A stretch of DNA of 64,000 bases from assembly GCF_048270095.1 (NCBI RefSeq), contig NZ_JBLWTL010000001.1, positions 124,001 through 188,000 of the forward strand. Reading direction: 5' to 3'. Position 1 is the stretch's first letter. The number at the start of each line of letters is the position of its first letter. Origin of the DNA: Maricaulis sp048270095 (GTDB lineage Bacteria > Pseudomonadota > Alphaproteobacteria > Caulobacterales > Maricaulaceae). The notes under the pieces were generated by a model that made no database searches, was not told where the DNA came from, and worked only from the letters and a program-made list of their open reading frames with translations. The translations under genes were made by a program, and so were the position numbers. Positions 1-8,612 of the stretch are shown here, piece after piece.

Positions 1-1
1 A

Positions 2-328
2 GTCGTTGATGCCTACATAAATTATGCCTTCAGGACGGATGTCAGCTCCATCCTGTTGGAAACTATCAGACATGGCGGCGGGATCGCCATGGCGCCGACC
101 TATCTGGCTGCGCTGTATCCGGACGAACTCGTGGTGCTGGACTATGGTGTGAAGCAAGATGTGCGTTTCTGGCTGAAATACCTGCCAGGCAGCCAGCGCG
201 TCGGACGTACAAAATGCGTTGGCGACTGGATCGCCGAGATTTTTGACCCTAAGGATAACCCTTGGTTTCGTGCGGAATTCTGCCATCCCGGCGAGTTTTG
301 CGAGATCGAAGTTATAAAGCCACGATAA
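2..328 (+). CDS. LysR-type regulator, C-terminal part (5' truncated by window edge)
   Basis: The reading frame is open from base 2 and ends at TAA 326-328, so this is the 3' end of a gene that begins outside the window. The visible 108 residues look like the second half of a LysR-type substrate-binding domain, with a GGGIAMAPTYL loop typical of that fold and a C-terminal strand/helix pair. The DNA-binding half is not visible, so the family call rests on the effector-domain pattern only. The next gene, an XRE-type regulator, starts 10 bp downstream on the same strand. Target genes cannot be inferred. Confidence 0.6.
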   Translation, partial: VVDAYINYAFRTDVSSILLETIRHGGGIAMAPTYLAALYPDELVVLDYGVKQDVRFWLKYLPGSQRVGRTKCVGDWIAEIFDPKDNPWFRAEFCHPGEFCEIEVIKPR

Positions 329-338
329 TGAGGTTGTT

Positions 339-725
339 ATGAGTGCTAGAGGCCCAACGAGTATTGACCAGCACGTCGGTGCTCGCCTTCGCCTGCGGCG
401 CAGCCTGTTGGAAATGAGCCAGTCCGAGCTCGGAGAAAAGCTCGGCGTGACATTTCAGCAAGTTCAAAAGTATGAGCGCGGCACCAACCGCATCGGCGCC
501 AGCCGTCTGTTTCATGTCGCCCGCGTCATGGAAGTCCCGGTGTCCTACTTCTTCGAAGGTCTGGATACCGATGGGGCGTCCGAGTTGAAGGGTCCTGACT
601 CCGAAACACTCTACGACTTCATCGCAAGCCCTGACGGCCTTGCTCTGGCTTCGGCATTCTCCGGAATTCGCGATCAGACCGTCCGCCGCAGGGTTATCGA
701 CCTGCTGAGATCACTGGCCGTTTGA
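339..725 (+). CDS. XRE/Cro-CI family transcriptional regulator
   Basis: A 128-residue protein. Residues about 14-70 form a helix-turn-helix of the Cro/CI type (SQSELGEKLGVTFQQVQKYE, then GTNRI), followed by an FFEGL segment and a short C-terminal extension. This layout is common among small alphaproteobacterial XRE regulators, which bind operator DNA as dimers. A GAGG at 331-334 sits just upstream of the ATG and supports the start. It follows the LysR fragment by 10 bp. The known relatives occur both in housekeeping regions and in mobile islands; the target is unknown. Confidence 0.85.
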   Translation: MSARGPTSIDQHVGARLRLRRSLLEMSQSELGEKLGVTFQQVQKYERGTNRIGASRLFHVARVMEVPVSYFFEGLDTDGASELKGPDSETLYDFIASPDGLALASAFSGIRDQTVRRRVIDLLRSLAV

Positions 726-1179
726 ATATTGGCCGATACCTGTCGGCATTGTGAACGGATCTGCCCCGCTATTGCCCGGGCCCGGTCCTGCTCGCGCCTT
801 ATCAACCCCTCAGCTTGAGCCAATCAATGCTGAGGGGTAATTCTTGTGCGACCGAAATCATCCAGAACGTCATCTGCCGACCATTCAACCGATCGGGCCG
901 CAGCGGCTGCGGATCGCGAGGCGTGCGCCACATCGCACCCCTGGTTCCATCTCAACAGATCGGGCAAGGCATCAGGCTCAACGCTTGATATGGCTGCGAC
1001 CACGCGATTCCCGCGACGCCCCTGAAGGGCACGCCCGCGACCAGACAGGGATCCGTGCCCGGGCGCTGGTCAGTTGCGGCCTGTGTACCGAAGCAGACTG
1101 ATCGGCCAGCGCCAGAGCGAACGGCCCGCCGCGTCGCTGCGGCAGGTCACACCATACTCATCACAAATCTGGAAGAGAA
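726..1179. other. Gene-poor gap between XRE gene and tRNA-Gly
   Basis: I find no credible gene in these 454 bases. Open frames here have low-complexity arginine/proline-rich translations, no ribosome binding site and no recognisable domain. The stretch holds one hairpin (805-838, listed separately). It lies on the 3' side of the tRNA-Gly, which is where integrated elements would sit, but I see no integrase remnant and no direct repeat of the tRNA end. Confidence 0.6.
805..838 (+). terminator. Hairpin, possible terminator after XRE gene
   Basis: ACCCCTCAGC (805-814) and GCTGAGGGGT (829-838) form a perfect 10-bp stem with a 14-nt loop, 80 bp after the stop of the XRE gene. The following sequence (TAATTCTTG) has only a weak T tract, so it may be a weak terminator or simply a structured 3' end. 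Confidence 0.45.
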
Positions 1180-1254
1180 TGGAGCGGGCGATGAGATTCG
1201 AACTCACGACATTCACCTTGGCAAGGTGACGCTCTACCCCTGAGCTACGCCCGC
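1180..1254 (-). tRNA. tRNA-Gly (anticodon GCC)
   Basis: Read on the minus strand, the sequence folds as a full cloverleaf. The acceptor stem GCGGGCG pairs with CGCCCGC, followed by U and an encoded CCA (revcomp of 1180-1182). The D-arm begins GUAGCUCAGGGGUAGAGC. The anticodon stem UCACC/GGUGA closes the loop UUGCCAA with anticodon GCC (revcomp of 1220-1222). The T-arm contains GAGUUCGAAUCUC. The length of 75 nt with CCA is normal for tRNA-Gly. It decodes GGC/GGU codons. Confidence 0.97.
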
Positions 1255-1387
1255 TCATGTCTATGCGGGGACTAGCCCCGCCAGGGAGCGGGGTATATCG
1301 CGCAAACAAAGACGGATTGCAAGAGGGAGATTCCGTCGCGGTGCACAAGGGCTTGATCCGGCCCGCCCGGCGGGCTTCAAGACAGGG

Positions 1388-1909
1388 ATGAGCGTTTCAC
1401 GACCGGAATTATTCGCCCACCTCGATGGGCTTGGCATCCGCCATGAGACTGTCAGCCACCGGCCGGTCTTCACGGTCGATGAGGGCAGGGATATCAAGGC
1501 CACACTGCCCGGTGGTCACACCAAGAATCTATTCCTGAAGGACCGCAAGGGGCAGGTGTTTCTCGTCACCGCCCTGGCTGAAACCGAGATCCGCCTCAAC
1601 CGGCTGCACCGGCCGCTCGGCAGCGCCCGCCTCTCCTTCGGGCCGGAGGCACTGCTGTTCGAAACGCTGCGTGTGCGCCCCGGCTCGGTCACCGCGCTGG
1701 CGCTGCTGAACGACACTGATGGTCGGGTGCGCTTCATCCTCGACCGGGCTCTGATGGAATGGCCCATTGTCTATTCACACCCACTGCTCAATGACGCCAC
1801 CACCGGGATGGCTCCGGCCGACCTGGTCCGCTTTGCCGAATCGACCGGTCACGCGCCGCAACTGATTGACTTCACCGAATTGCTTGATGATGAAGTTGGC
1901 ACGCAGTAA
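1388..1909 (+). CDS. YbaK/ProX-type aminoacyl-tRNA deacylase
   Basis: A 173-residue single-domain protein of the YbaK/EbsC superfamily, closest in pattern to the PrdX/ProX group. The stretch GGHTKNLFLKDRKGQ (about 42-56) matches the family's conserved K-N-L-F core, and the domain runs essentially full length. Such proteins act in trans in the cytosol to hydrolyse mischarged aminoacyl-tRNAs, for example Ala-tRNA(Pro). The substrate of this one is inferred only from family resemblance. It precedes the chaperedoxin gene by 62 bp on the same strand and may be co-transcribed with it. Confidence 0.85.
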   Translation: MSVSRPELFAHLDGLGIRHETVSHRPVFTVDEGRDIKATLPGGHTKNLFLKDRKGQVFLVTALAETEIRLNRLHRPLGSARLSFGPEALLFETLRVRPGSVTALALLNDTDGRVRFILDRALMEWPIVYSHPLLNDATTGMAPADLVRFAESTGHAPQLIDFTELLDDEVGTQ

Positions 1910-1971
1910 CGGCTTGCACCGGCGGCGCTGCAGGGCCATTTACTGAGCAAGACGCAGCGAGGAAACGCACC

Positions 1972-2886
1972 ATGACCCTGTTCAATACCGGAGCCCCCGA
2001 CACCGATACCGATGATCTGGTCAAGGACTCCTCCGACAGCAATTTCATGGCGGATGTCGTCGAGCCCTCGAAAACCGTCCCGGTCCTGGTGGATTTCTGG
2101 GCGCCCTGGTGCGGCCCTTGCCGCCAGCTTGGCCCCATGATCGAGCATGTTGTTCGCCAGGCTGAGGGCGCCGTGCGTCTCGTCAAGATCAATATCGACG
2201 AGAATCCGGGCATCGCGCAACAATTGCGCGTCCAGTCCATCCCGGCCGTATTTGCCTTCAAGGACGGTCAGCCTGTTGACGGATTCATGGGCGCGCTGCC
2301 GGAAAGCCAGATCAAGGACTTCATCCAGCGGATTTCCGGCAAGGGCCCGAGCGAAGCCGAGTTGAAGGCTATCGTTGATCGCGGCATGGCCGGGCTCGAA
2401 TCCGGCGATCTCGGTGGTGCCGCACAGGACTTCGCCTCAGTCCTCCAGCTCGACCCCGGCCATGCTTCCGCCCTGGCGGGTCTAGCCCGCGTCTGGCTCA
2501 AATCTGGCGATATCGACAAGGCAGGCGAGATATTGGGGCAAGTCCCGGCCGATCGCGCTGGCGACCCGGCCGTCGAGGCCGCACGGACGGCGCTTGAGCT
2601 GGCGAATGCCGCCCCGGCCGACGATGCTGTGACATCTGGCTTGCGCCAGACAGTCGCGGCCAAGCCGACCGACCTGCAGGCCCGCTATGATCTCGCCGAA
2701 GCGCTTCTCGCAAGCGGCGACCATGCCGGCGCTGCCGATCAATTGCTTGCGATCACGGCGCTTGATCGCGAATGGAATGAACAGGCAGCGCGAACGCTGT
2801 TGCTGAAAATCTTTGAAGCCGCCGGACCGATGAGCGAGGTCGCTCGCGATGGTCGCCGGCGCCTGTCTTCAATCCTGTTTGCCTGA
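1972..2886 (+). CDS. CnoX/YbbN-like thioredoxin-TPR chaperedoxin
   Basis: A 304-residue protein. An N-terminal thioredoxin fold carries W43-A-P-W-C-G-P-C50, and a C-terminal region from about residue 130 resembles tetratricopeptide repeats (for example GDLGGAAQDFASVLQLDPGHASALAGLARV). This is the architecture of CnoX (YbbN), a cytosolic co-chaperone that protects proteins from oxidative aggregation and hands clients to DnaK and GroEL. The full CGPC motif is kept, unlike E. coli YbbN, which has lost the first cysteine. It should therefore be redox-active, as reported for Caulobacter CnoX. The Trm112-like gene follows 7 bp downstream. Confidence 0.9.
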   Translation: MTLFNTGAPDTDTDDLVKDSSDSNFMADVVEPSKTVPVLVDFWAPWCGPCRQLGPMIEHVVRQAEGAVRLVKINIDENPGIAQQLRVQSIPAVFAFKDGQPVDGFMGALPESQIKDFIQRISGKGPSEAELKAIVDRGMAGLESGDLGGAAQDFASVLQLDPGHASALAGLARVWLKSGDIDKAGEILGQVPADRAGDPAVEAARTALELANAAPADDAVTSGLRQTVAAKPTDLQARYDLAEALLASGDHAGAADQLLAITALDREWNEQAARTLLLKIFEAAGPMSEVARDGRRRLSSILFA

Positions 2887-2893
2887 GGAGGCC

Positions 2894-3103
2894 ATGATGA
2901 GTGACTCATCCGCCGCATCGACCCATCGCATGGTTGACCCGAAACTGCTCGAGATACTGGTCTGCCCCGTCACGCGCGGGCCGCTGGTCTATGACCGGGA
3001 GGCGCAGGAACTTGTGTCCGAAGGCGCGGGCCTGGCCTATCCGATCCGCGACGGGATCCCGATCATGCTGCCCGAGGAAGCCCGACAGCTGGAGCAGGCC
3101 TGA
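2894..3103 (+). CDS. Trm112-like (UPF0434/YcaR) small protein
   Basis: A 69-residue protein. VDPKLLEILVCPVTRGPLVYD is the Trm112 signature region, with one CP pair, and LAYPIRDGIPIML closes the small zinc-ribbon-like fold. The second metal-binding pair is replaced, as is usual in bacterial YcaR-type members. In eukaryotes Trm112 activates methyltransferases; the role of the bacterial proteins is not settled. The start at ATG 2894 is supported by GAGGAG at 2885-2890; ATG 2897 directly after it is an alternative. Its stop overlaps the next start by one base (TGATG), suggesting translational coupling. Confidence 0.85.
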   Translation: MMSDSSAASTHRMVDPKLLEILVCPVTRGPLVYDREAQELVSEGAGLAYPIRDGIPIMLPEEARQLEQA

Positions 3104-3411
3104 TGGCGCGGCCCTGGCCGGAGCAATTGCGCTTCTCCAAGGCGGACAAGGCCTTACATGTCCGCTTCGATGACGGCATCTCGTTTTCCATTCCCTTCCA
3201 GACCCTGCGGACCGAGAGCCCCAGCGCCGAAGTCCAGGGCCATGGGCCGGATCAGAAAGTGACCGTGACCGGCAAGGAAAACGTCCAGATCACCGCCGCC
3301 GAACCCGTCGGACGTTATGCGGTGCGGCTTGTTTTCGATGATGGCCATGATAGCGGCCTGTTTACATGGGATTATCTCTATGCGCTCGGCGAGGCTGACG
3401 CGCGCCCATAA
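3103..3411 (+). CDS. DUF971 (gamma-butyrobetaine hydroxylase N-terminal-like) protein
   Basis: A 102-residue protein containing one DUF971 domain, the small zinc-containing fold found at the N-terminus of gamma-butyrobetaine hydroxylase and as a stand-alone protein in many proteobacteria. The pattern W-P-x-Q-L-R-F near the start, IPFQTLRTESPSAEVQGHG in the middle and GRYAVRLVFDDGHDSGLFTWDYL near the end is characteristic. Stand-alone members often sit near Fe-S or Mrp/ApbC genes, which is not the case here. It is translationally coupled to the Trm112-like gene (1-bp overlap). The function is not known. Confidence 0.85.
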   Translation: MARPWPEQLRFSKADKALHVRFDDGISFSIPFQTLRTESPSAEVQGHGPDQKVTVTGKENVQITAAEPVGRYAVRLVFDDGHDSGLFTWDYLYALGEADARP

Positions 3412-3476
3412 GCAAGGCTGGCGCCGCACCATGGGACGCACTAGTCTGGCAGGCCTAGCTGATCATCGGGTGATTC

Positions 3477-4016
3477 ATGAAATTCTTCACGGTTATGGCC
3501 GCGCTTGCGGCGAGCGCGCTGTGCAGCGCGACCAGCCTGGCGGCGCCGGATGACTTCACGACCGGCCCCCTGATTGAAGGCTACGGCGCTGTGGCGCCCG
3601 TCAGCAACCAGATGCCGATACCTGATGGCACCGTTTTCCGGGTCGCATTTGACCTCTCCAGGCCGGCGGAAGTCGGCGAAGTCAACCGGAAGCTCGACAG
3701 TGCGGCGCGCTTCCTCAACATGCATATCGCCGCCGGAATCCCGGAAGAAGATCTGCACATTGCTCTTGTCGTGCATGGCGGGGCCGTCGAAGACGTCACC
3801 ACCGGCTCTCATTTCATGCCTGGCATGGAGCCGGCCAATGCCGAGCTTGTCGCGAGACTGATCGAGCACGGTGTCCGGATTTATGTCTGCGGCCAGAGCG
3901 CGGTCTATCATGACATCGAAGTCGAGGATTTAATGCCCGGCGTCACCATGGCGCTCTCGGCCATGACCGCGCACGCTCTGCTGCAGCAGGACGGCTATAC
4001 ACTCAACCCGTTCTGA
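3477..4016 (+). CDS. Exported DsrE-family protein
   Basis: A 179-residue protein with a clear N-terminal signal peptide (MKFFTVMAALAASALCSATSLAA), so it is probably periplasmic. The rest is a DsrE/DsrF-like alpha-beta domain. The conserved section VRIYVCGQSAVYHDIEVEDLMPGVTMALSAMTAHALLQQDGY keeps the single cysteine that in sulfur-relay DsrE proteins carries persulfide. An exported DsrE protein is a distinct subfamily of unknown role; sulfur transfer in the periplasm is a guess. It stands alone, convergent with the UbiH-like gene 7 bp downstream. Confidence 0.8.
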   Translation: MKFFTVMAALAASALCSATSLAAPDDFTTGPLIEGYGAVAPVSNQMPIPDGTVFRVAFDLSRPAEVGEVNRKLDSAARFLNMHIAAGIPEEDLHIALVVHGGAVEDVTTGSHFMPGMEPANAELVARLIEHGVRIYVCGQSAVYHDIEVEDLMPGVTMALSAMTAHALLQQDGYTLNPF

Positions 4017-4023
4017 CCCGCCG

Positions 4024-5298
4024 CTAGGCGGCGTCCAGCCGCTTGCCGCGCAGGAGTTTGGGCGGATCACCGGTATCGCCGCCGGCCTGGCGCATGAAAA
4101 AGCGCCGTGCCGGACCGATCTGGTTGACGATCGACAGGCCGATCCCGCGCAATTGCCGCAAGGGCTCGATATCATTCGAGAACAACCGGTTGAAGATATC
4201 GGTCCCGGCCGCCAGTGAGGCGCTGTCGAACTTGCGCCAGCCCTCATAGCGCCGAAGCGTCGTCAGCGCACCGATATCCAGTCCGACCCGCTTGGCTTCA
4301 CCACAAACCTCTGCCAGGGCAGCGGCATCGCGAATCCCCAGATTGAAGCCCTGACCGGCGAGCGGATGAATCCCGCGCGCGGCGTCACCGACAAAGGCGA
4401 TCCGCTCGGCACAGAAATTCTCGGAGAATTTCAGCCCCAGCGGATAGGCCCAGCGCGGACCCTCCGGGCGCAGCTCGCCGAGAAAGTCGCCGAAACGGTT
4501 CTCGAGTTCCTGTTGGAAAACATCCGCATCCGCCGCCTGCAGCGCGTCTGCGACATCCGAAGGCTCGGTCCAGACAAGCGATGAACGATTGTCAGGAAGT
4601 GGCAGGATGGCAAAGGGGCCTGACGGCAGGAAATACTCATAGGCGACGCCGTTGTGGGGTTCGGCATGACGCACGGTGGCGACCAGGCCCTTCTGGCCGT
4701 AATTCCAGCCTGCGCTCCGTATCTTGGCCTGGGCGCGGATGCGCGAGAATTTGCCGTCGCACGCCACCAGCAATTTGCCGGAAAGGCGCCGGCCGTCGGC
4801 GAGGATGACATCGACGCCATCAGGGCGCGCCTCATAACGCTCGGCCATGACCGGCGCGATGGAAATGATATTCGGTCGCTCCAGCACGGCGCGGGCCAGC
4901 ACCATGCGCGTATGCCGGTTTTCGGCCATCCAGCCGAGCGGCTCGCCCTCGGGGCCTTCACTGATCTCGCGGCGATCGAAATGCAGGCTGTGCGGCCCCG
5001 GCCCGCCAGGGCGCGTGCCGCCATAGGGGCGGCCATCGCAGACCATGATGTGTTCGATACGGGTCGTGTAGGGCCGCAACTCATCGGCGATACCCAGGGC
5101 CTCGAACAGGCGCCAGGACGTAAAGGCGAGGGCCGAGGCACGGCCGTCGAATTCCGGGGCCAGCTGGGTGTCGATCGGCAATGTATCAACCACCGCTACC
5201 CGCAGACCGGCCTGGTCCATCGCCAGGGCCAGGGTCAGGCCGGCCAGGCCACCACCGACAATGATTGCATCGCCGTCGAAGAAATTGTGTTCGCTCAT
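4024..5298 (-). CDS. UbiH/UbiF/VisC-family FAD hydroxylase (ubiquinone synthesis)
   Basis: A 424-residue flavoprotein monooxygenase. An N-terminal dinucleotide-binding motif is present (DAIIVGGGLAGLTLALAMDQAG), followed by the family's second FAD motif (RIAFVGDAARGIHPLAGQGFNLGIRD), the hallmark of the UbiH/F/I/L/M group. These enzymes hydroxylate the ring of polyprenyl-phenol intermediates at the membrane during ubiquinone synthesis. Which ring position is modified cannot be read from the sequence. I chose ATG 5298 (MSEHNFF) rather than the upstream in-frame ATG 5316 because the FAD motif then sits at the usual distance. It is divergent from ftsK. Confidence 0.88.
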   Translation of the reverse strand: MSEHNFFDGDAIIVGGGLAGLTLALAMDQAGLRVAVVDTLPIDTQLAPEFDGRASALAFTSWRLFEALGIADELRPYTTRIEHIMVCDGRPYGGTRPGGPGPHSLHFDRREISEGPEGEPLGWMAENRHTRMVLARAVLERPNIISIAPVMAERYEARPDGVDVILADGRRLSGKLLVACDGKFSRIRAQAKIRSAGWNYGQKGLVATVRHAEPHNGVAYEYFLPSGPFAILPLPDNRSSLVWTEPSDVADALQAADADVFQQELENRFGDFLGELRPEGPRWAYPLGLKFSENFCAERIAFVGDAARGIHPLAGQGFNLGIRDAAALAEVCGEAKRVGLDIGALTTLRRYEGWRKFDSASLAAGTDIFNRLFSNDIEPLRQLRGIGLSIVNQIGPARRFFMRQAGGDTGDPPKLLRGKRLDAA

Positions 5299-5356
5299 GG
5301 GGCCAAGAATAGGCAATTTTCCCGCCCGTTAAAGCGGGCATCGCGCCGCAGACGCA

Positions 5357-5371
5357 TTAACCTCTGTTTAC
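5357..5371 (+). promoter_or_regulatory. CtrA-box-like motif upstream of ftsK
   Basis: TTAA (5357-5360), seven bases, then TTAC (5368-5371) differs by one base from the CtrA recognition pattern TTAA-N7-TTAA. It lies 34 bp before the ftsK start codon in the short divergent gap. A single near-match of this kind can occur by chance, so this is only a candidate. Confidence 0.25.
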
Positions 5372-5404
5372 CACCCGGATACCCTTGCCGGGCTAGAACG
5401 GGGC

Positions 5405-7822
5405 ATGACAAAACGCGCCGCATCCAAATCCGACACCGAAGCCCCGCAGCCGGGCCGAATCTGGCTGACCCGTGCGTCCGATCTGATCCTCGGTGGACTG
5501 ATGCTGGTCAGCGGTGGCTTTCTGCTGACCGCCTTGCTGAGCCATAACGCGCTCGATCCGAGCTGGAATGTCTCGGCCGAGGGTGATGTGCGCAATCTGA
5601 TGGGCCGGCCTGGCGCCGGCTTCAGCGATGTCATGCTGCAATCATTGGGCTGGTCAGCCGCCGGACCGGCGATCGCGCTGATCATCTGGGGCGGCGTGCT
5701 TCTGCTTCGACGGCCGCGGCGCCGCCCGGCGTCCATCGCCGGCTGGCGCTGGCTGGCTGCCGCGATCGGCACGACCGGATTTGCCGCGGCGGCCAGCGCA
5801 CTCCCCCTGCCCAATGCCTGGCCCTTTGCCAGCGGGCTGGGCGGTGCACTCGGCGATATGGCGCTGGGCGGATTGCGCGGCTTGCCCGCCTCACTCGATC
5901 TGCCAGCGGCAACCGGTATCGGTGCGGCCTTCGGCCTGGTCTTCGCCATTGCCGGGATTTTCTTCACCTTCGGTCTGCGGTCGCGTGACCTCTCTGCGGC
6001 GTATGATGCGGCCGGCCTCGCCTGGGCGACCGTGCGCGTCTGGTTCGACGCCCTGCGCGGCCATGGCATGTCCCTGGCCCGCTTGCTGAGCGATACCGGC
6101 ACACGGAGTGATGCCCGCGATGAGATCATCCGCGAAGAACCGGTCCTGCGCCGGGCCATGCGGGCCGCCGACGGGGATCATGGCGATGAGCACGAGCTCG
6201 ACGACGCGCCACAACCCGCCTTCAGTTCAAGCGTCAAGGTCGCCCCGACCCGGCGCTCGGCCACCTCAGAACGCGATCACCGCGAGGCCCAGGGCTCCCT
6301 GGCGTTTGCCAGGACCCAGGGCTTCAAACTGCCGCGTCTCGACCTTCTCGCCAAACCACAACAGCGAAATGGCGCCGTCGATGAGCTTTCCCTGCGCCAG
6401 AATGCGGTGCTGCTGCAGGGCGTACTGACTGATTTCGGGGTCAAGGGCGAGATCGTCCAGGTCCGCCCGGGTCCGGTTGTGACCCTGTATGAGTTCGAGC
6501 CCGCTCCCGGGGTGAAATCCTCACGCGTGATCAATCTGGCCGATGATATCGCCCGCTCCATGAGCACCACCGCAGCGCGCGTGGCTGTCGTGCCCGGACG
6601 CAATGCAATCGGCATCGAACTGCCCAATCCCAAGCGCGAAACCGTCTTCCTGCGCGCGCTGCTGAATTCGAAAGTGTTCGAGGAGAGCAAGGCCGAGCTT
6701 CCAATGGCGCTGGGCGAGACGATCGGCGGCGAGCCCTTTGTCGCTGATCTGGCGCGCATGCCCCACCTGCTGATCGCCGGAACCACCGGTTCGGGTAAAT
6801 CCGTGGGTATCAATGCGATGATCCTGTCCCTGCTCTACCGGCTGCCGCCGGAAGATTGCCGCATGATCATGATCGACCCGAAAATGCTGGAATTATCCGT
6901 CTATGACGGCATTCCACACCTGTTGACCCCGGTCGTCACCGATCCGAAAAAAGCCATCGTGGCGCTGAAATGGGCCGTCCGCGAGATGGAAAGCCGCTAT
7001 TTGCGGATGTCGAAGATCGGCGTGCGCAATCTGGCCGGCTTCAATGAACGCGTCGCGGTTGCCGAGGCAGCCGGCGAGCCGCTCTCACGCACAGTCCAGA
7101 CCGGCTATGACCGCGAAAGCGGCGAACCGATCTTCGAGACCGAGATTATCCAGGCCGAGAAAATGCCCTATATCGTCGTGGTGATCGACGAAATGGCCGA
7201 TCTGATGATGGTCGCGGGCAAGGAAATCGAGGCCGCCGTCCAGCGCCTGGCGCAAATGGCGCGTGCGGCGGGCATTCATGTCGTGATGGCAACCCAGCGC
7301 CCCTCGGTCGATGTCATCACCGGCACGATCAAGGCCAATTTCCCGACCCGGATCTCCTATTCGGTGACCTCGAAAATCGACAGCCGCACCATCCTTGGCG
7401 AGCAGGGCGCCGAACAGCTGCTCGGCATGGGTGACCTGCTTTATATGGCCGGTGGCGGACGTCTGCGGCGCTTGCACGGACCCTTCGTCTCAGACACCGA
7501 GGTCGAGGAAGTCGCTGCCTATCTCAAGAAACAGGGCGCGCCGGAATATCTCGATGCCGTCACGGCCGACAGCGATGATGGCGAGAGCGGCGCCCTGGGG
7601 CTGGACGGCGAGGCCAGTAGCGGCGATGCGTTGTTCGATCAGGCCATTGCCCTGGTCGCGCGCGACCGCAAATGCTCCACCAGCTATATCCAGCGCCGCT
7701 TGCAGATCGGATATAATCGCGCGGCAACCCTGGTCGAGCGCATGGAAGAGGAGGGCATGATTGGCCCGTCCGACCACGCCGGACGCCGCGAAATCTACCT
7801 GCCCGAACACAATGTGGCGTGA
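5405..7822 (+). CDS. ftsK: DNA translocase FtsK
   Basis: An 805-residue protein. Four hydrophobic segments in the first ~190 residues anchor it in the inner membrane. A short variable linker is followed by the RecA-like motor, with Walker A GTTGSGKS at about 458-465 and Walker B IVVVIDEMADLMM around 591. A C-terminal winged-helix gamma domain (about 737-805, ending CSTSYIQRRLQIGYNRAATLVERMEEEGMIG) reads KOPS-type polarity sites. FtsK pumps chromosome ends through the division septum and activates XerCD at dif. The length is normal for alphaproteobacteria. lolA follows 57 bp downstream on the same strand and may share the transcript. Confidence 0.98.
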   Translation: MTKRAASKSDTEAPQPGRIWLTRASDLILGGLMLVSGGFLLTALLSHNALDPSWNVSAEGDVRNLMGRPGAGFSDVMLQSLGWSAAGPAIALIIWGGVLLLRRPRRRPASIAGWRWLAAAIGTTGFAAAASALPLPNAWPFASGLGGALGDMALGGLRGLPASLDLPAATGIGAAFGLVFAIAGIFFTFGLRSRDLSAAYDAAGLAWATVRVWFDALRGHGMSLARLLSDTGTRSDARDEIIREEPVLRRAMRAADGDHGDEHELDDAPQPAFSSSVKVAPTRRSATSERDHREAQGSLAFARTQGFKLPRLDLLAKPQQRNGAVDELSLRQNAVLLQGVLTDFGVKGEIVQVRPGPVVTLYEFEPAPGVKSSRVINLADDIARSMSTTAARVAVVPGRNAIGIELPNPKRETVFLRALLNSKVFEESKAELPMALGETIGGEPFVADLARMPHLLIAGTTGSGKSVGINAMILSLLYRLPPEDCRMIMIDPKMLELSVYDGIPHLLTPVVTDPKKAIVALKWAVREMESRYLRMSKIGVRNLAGFNERVAVAEAAGEPLSRTVQTGYDRESGEPIFETEIIQAEKMPYIVVVIDEMADLMMVAGKEIEAAVQRLAQMARAAGIHVVMATQRPSVDVITGTIKANFPTRISYSVTSKIDSRTILGEQGAEQLLGMGDLLYMAGGGRLRRLHGPFVSDTEVEEVAAYLKKQGAPEYLDAVTADSDDGESGALGLDGEASSGDALFDQAIALVARDRKCSTSYIQRRLQIGYNRAATLVERMEEEGMIGPSDHAGRREIYLPEHNVA

Positions 7823-7879
7823 CGCACAAATGAACGTCGAGGCCTTGCTCGCGCCGCAATCACACGGCAGTTTGGCGTC

Positions 7880-8599
7880 ATGATTACACACCTGATTTCC
7901 GCCCTGCTCCTGCAGGCATCGCCAGCCGCAGCCGATGCGCTGCCGGAACCCGCATCCGTGCAGGCAGAGGCCGTGCAGCCGCAGACCATGCAGCCAGAAG
8001 CCGGGCCGGCTGAGACCGCGCCAGCCGGGGCCGCGCAGCCGGCCTTCGACCGCGCCACCGCGATTGCCGACGTCAATACCTATCTCAACGCGATCACTAC
8101 ACTGCGGGCACACTTTATCCAGATCTCGCCCAATGGCAGCGCCGCGCGCGGGATCGTGTCGATCGCGCGTCCGGGACGCCTGCTGTTCGAATATGATGAT
8201 CCCTCACCAATCCGGGTGATTGCCGACGGCACGACCGTGGCGCTCGAGGATCGGGCCCTGGAAACGGTTGATCGCGTACCTCTGCGCTCGACCCCGCTCT
8301 GGTGGTTGCTGAAATCCGATATCGACATCGCCAATGATGCCGAGATCGTCGATATTCGCAGTGAATACGGCTTCCTGTCCGTGATTGTCCGCGACCCGGA
8401 TGGCGAGATGGATGGTGATATCGAATTTGTGTTTGCCCGGCCAGAACTCGAACTACGCGAATGGTTCGTGACCGATGCCCTCGGCGAAGTCACCCGTGTC
8501 AGCCTGCTGGAAACCGAGACGGGTCTGGCATTGAACCCGCGACTCTTCTCAATTCCCGAGCCGGAAAGCCGGCGGGATTCCCGGCGCGGACGACGCTGA
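7880..8599 (+). CDS. lolA: Outer-membrane lipoprotein carrier protein LolA
   Basis: A 239-residue protein. An N-terminal hydrophobic signal (MITHLISALLLQASPAAA) is followed by an unusual low-complexity linker rich in Q, E, P and A up to about residue 55. The LolA fold follows, with ARGIVSIARPGRLLFEYDDPSPIRVIADGTTV as the recognisable core that carries lipoproteins across the periplasm from LolCDE. The C-terminus ends in an arginine-rich tail (RRDSRRGRR). LolA next to ftsK is a common arrangement in many bacteria. Confidence 0.9.
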   Translation: MITHLISALLLQASPAAADALPEPASVQAEAVQPQTMQPEAGPAETAPAGAAQPAFDRATAIADVNTYLNAITTLRAHFIQISPNGSAARGIVSIARPGRLLFEYDDPSPIRVIADGTTVALEDRALETVDRVPLRSTPLWWLLKSDIDIANDAEIVDIRSEYGFLSVIVRDPDGEMDGDIEFVFARPELELREWFVTDALGEVTRVSLLETETGLALNPRLFSIPEPESRRDSRRGRR

Positions 8600-8612
8600 T
8601 CGCTGCGGCATT

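Noticed and set aside
844..1101. Open frame of 85 codons between the XRE gene and tRNA-Gly
   Set aside because: No ribosome binding site, arginine/proline-rich translation and no recognisable domain.
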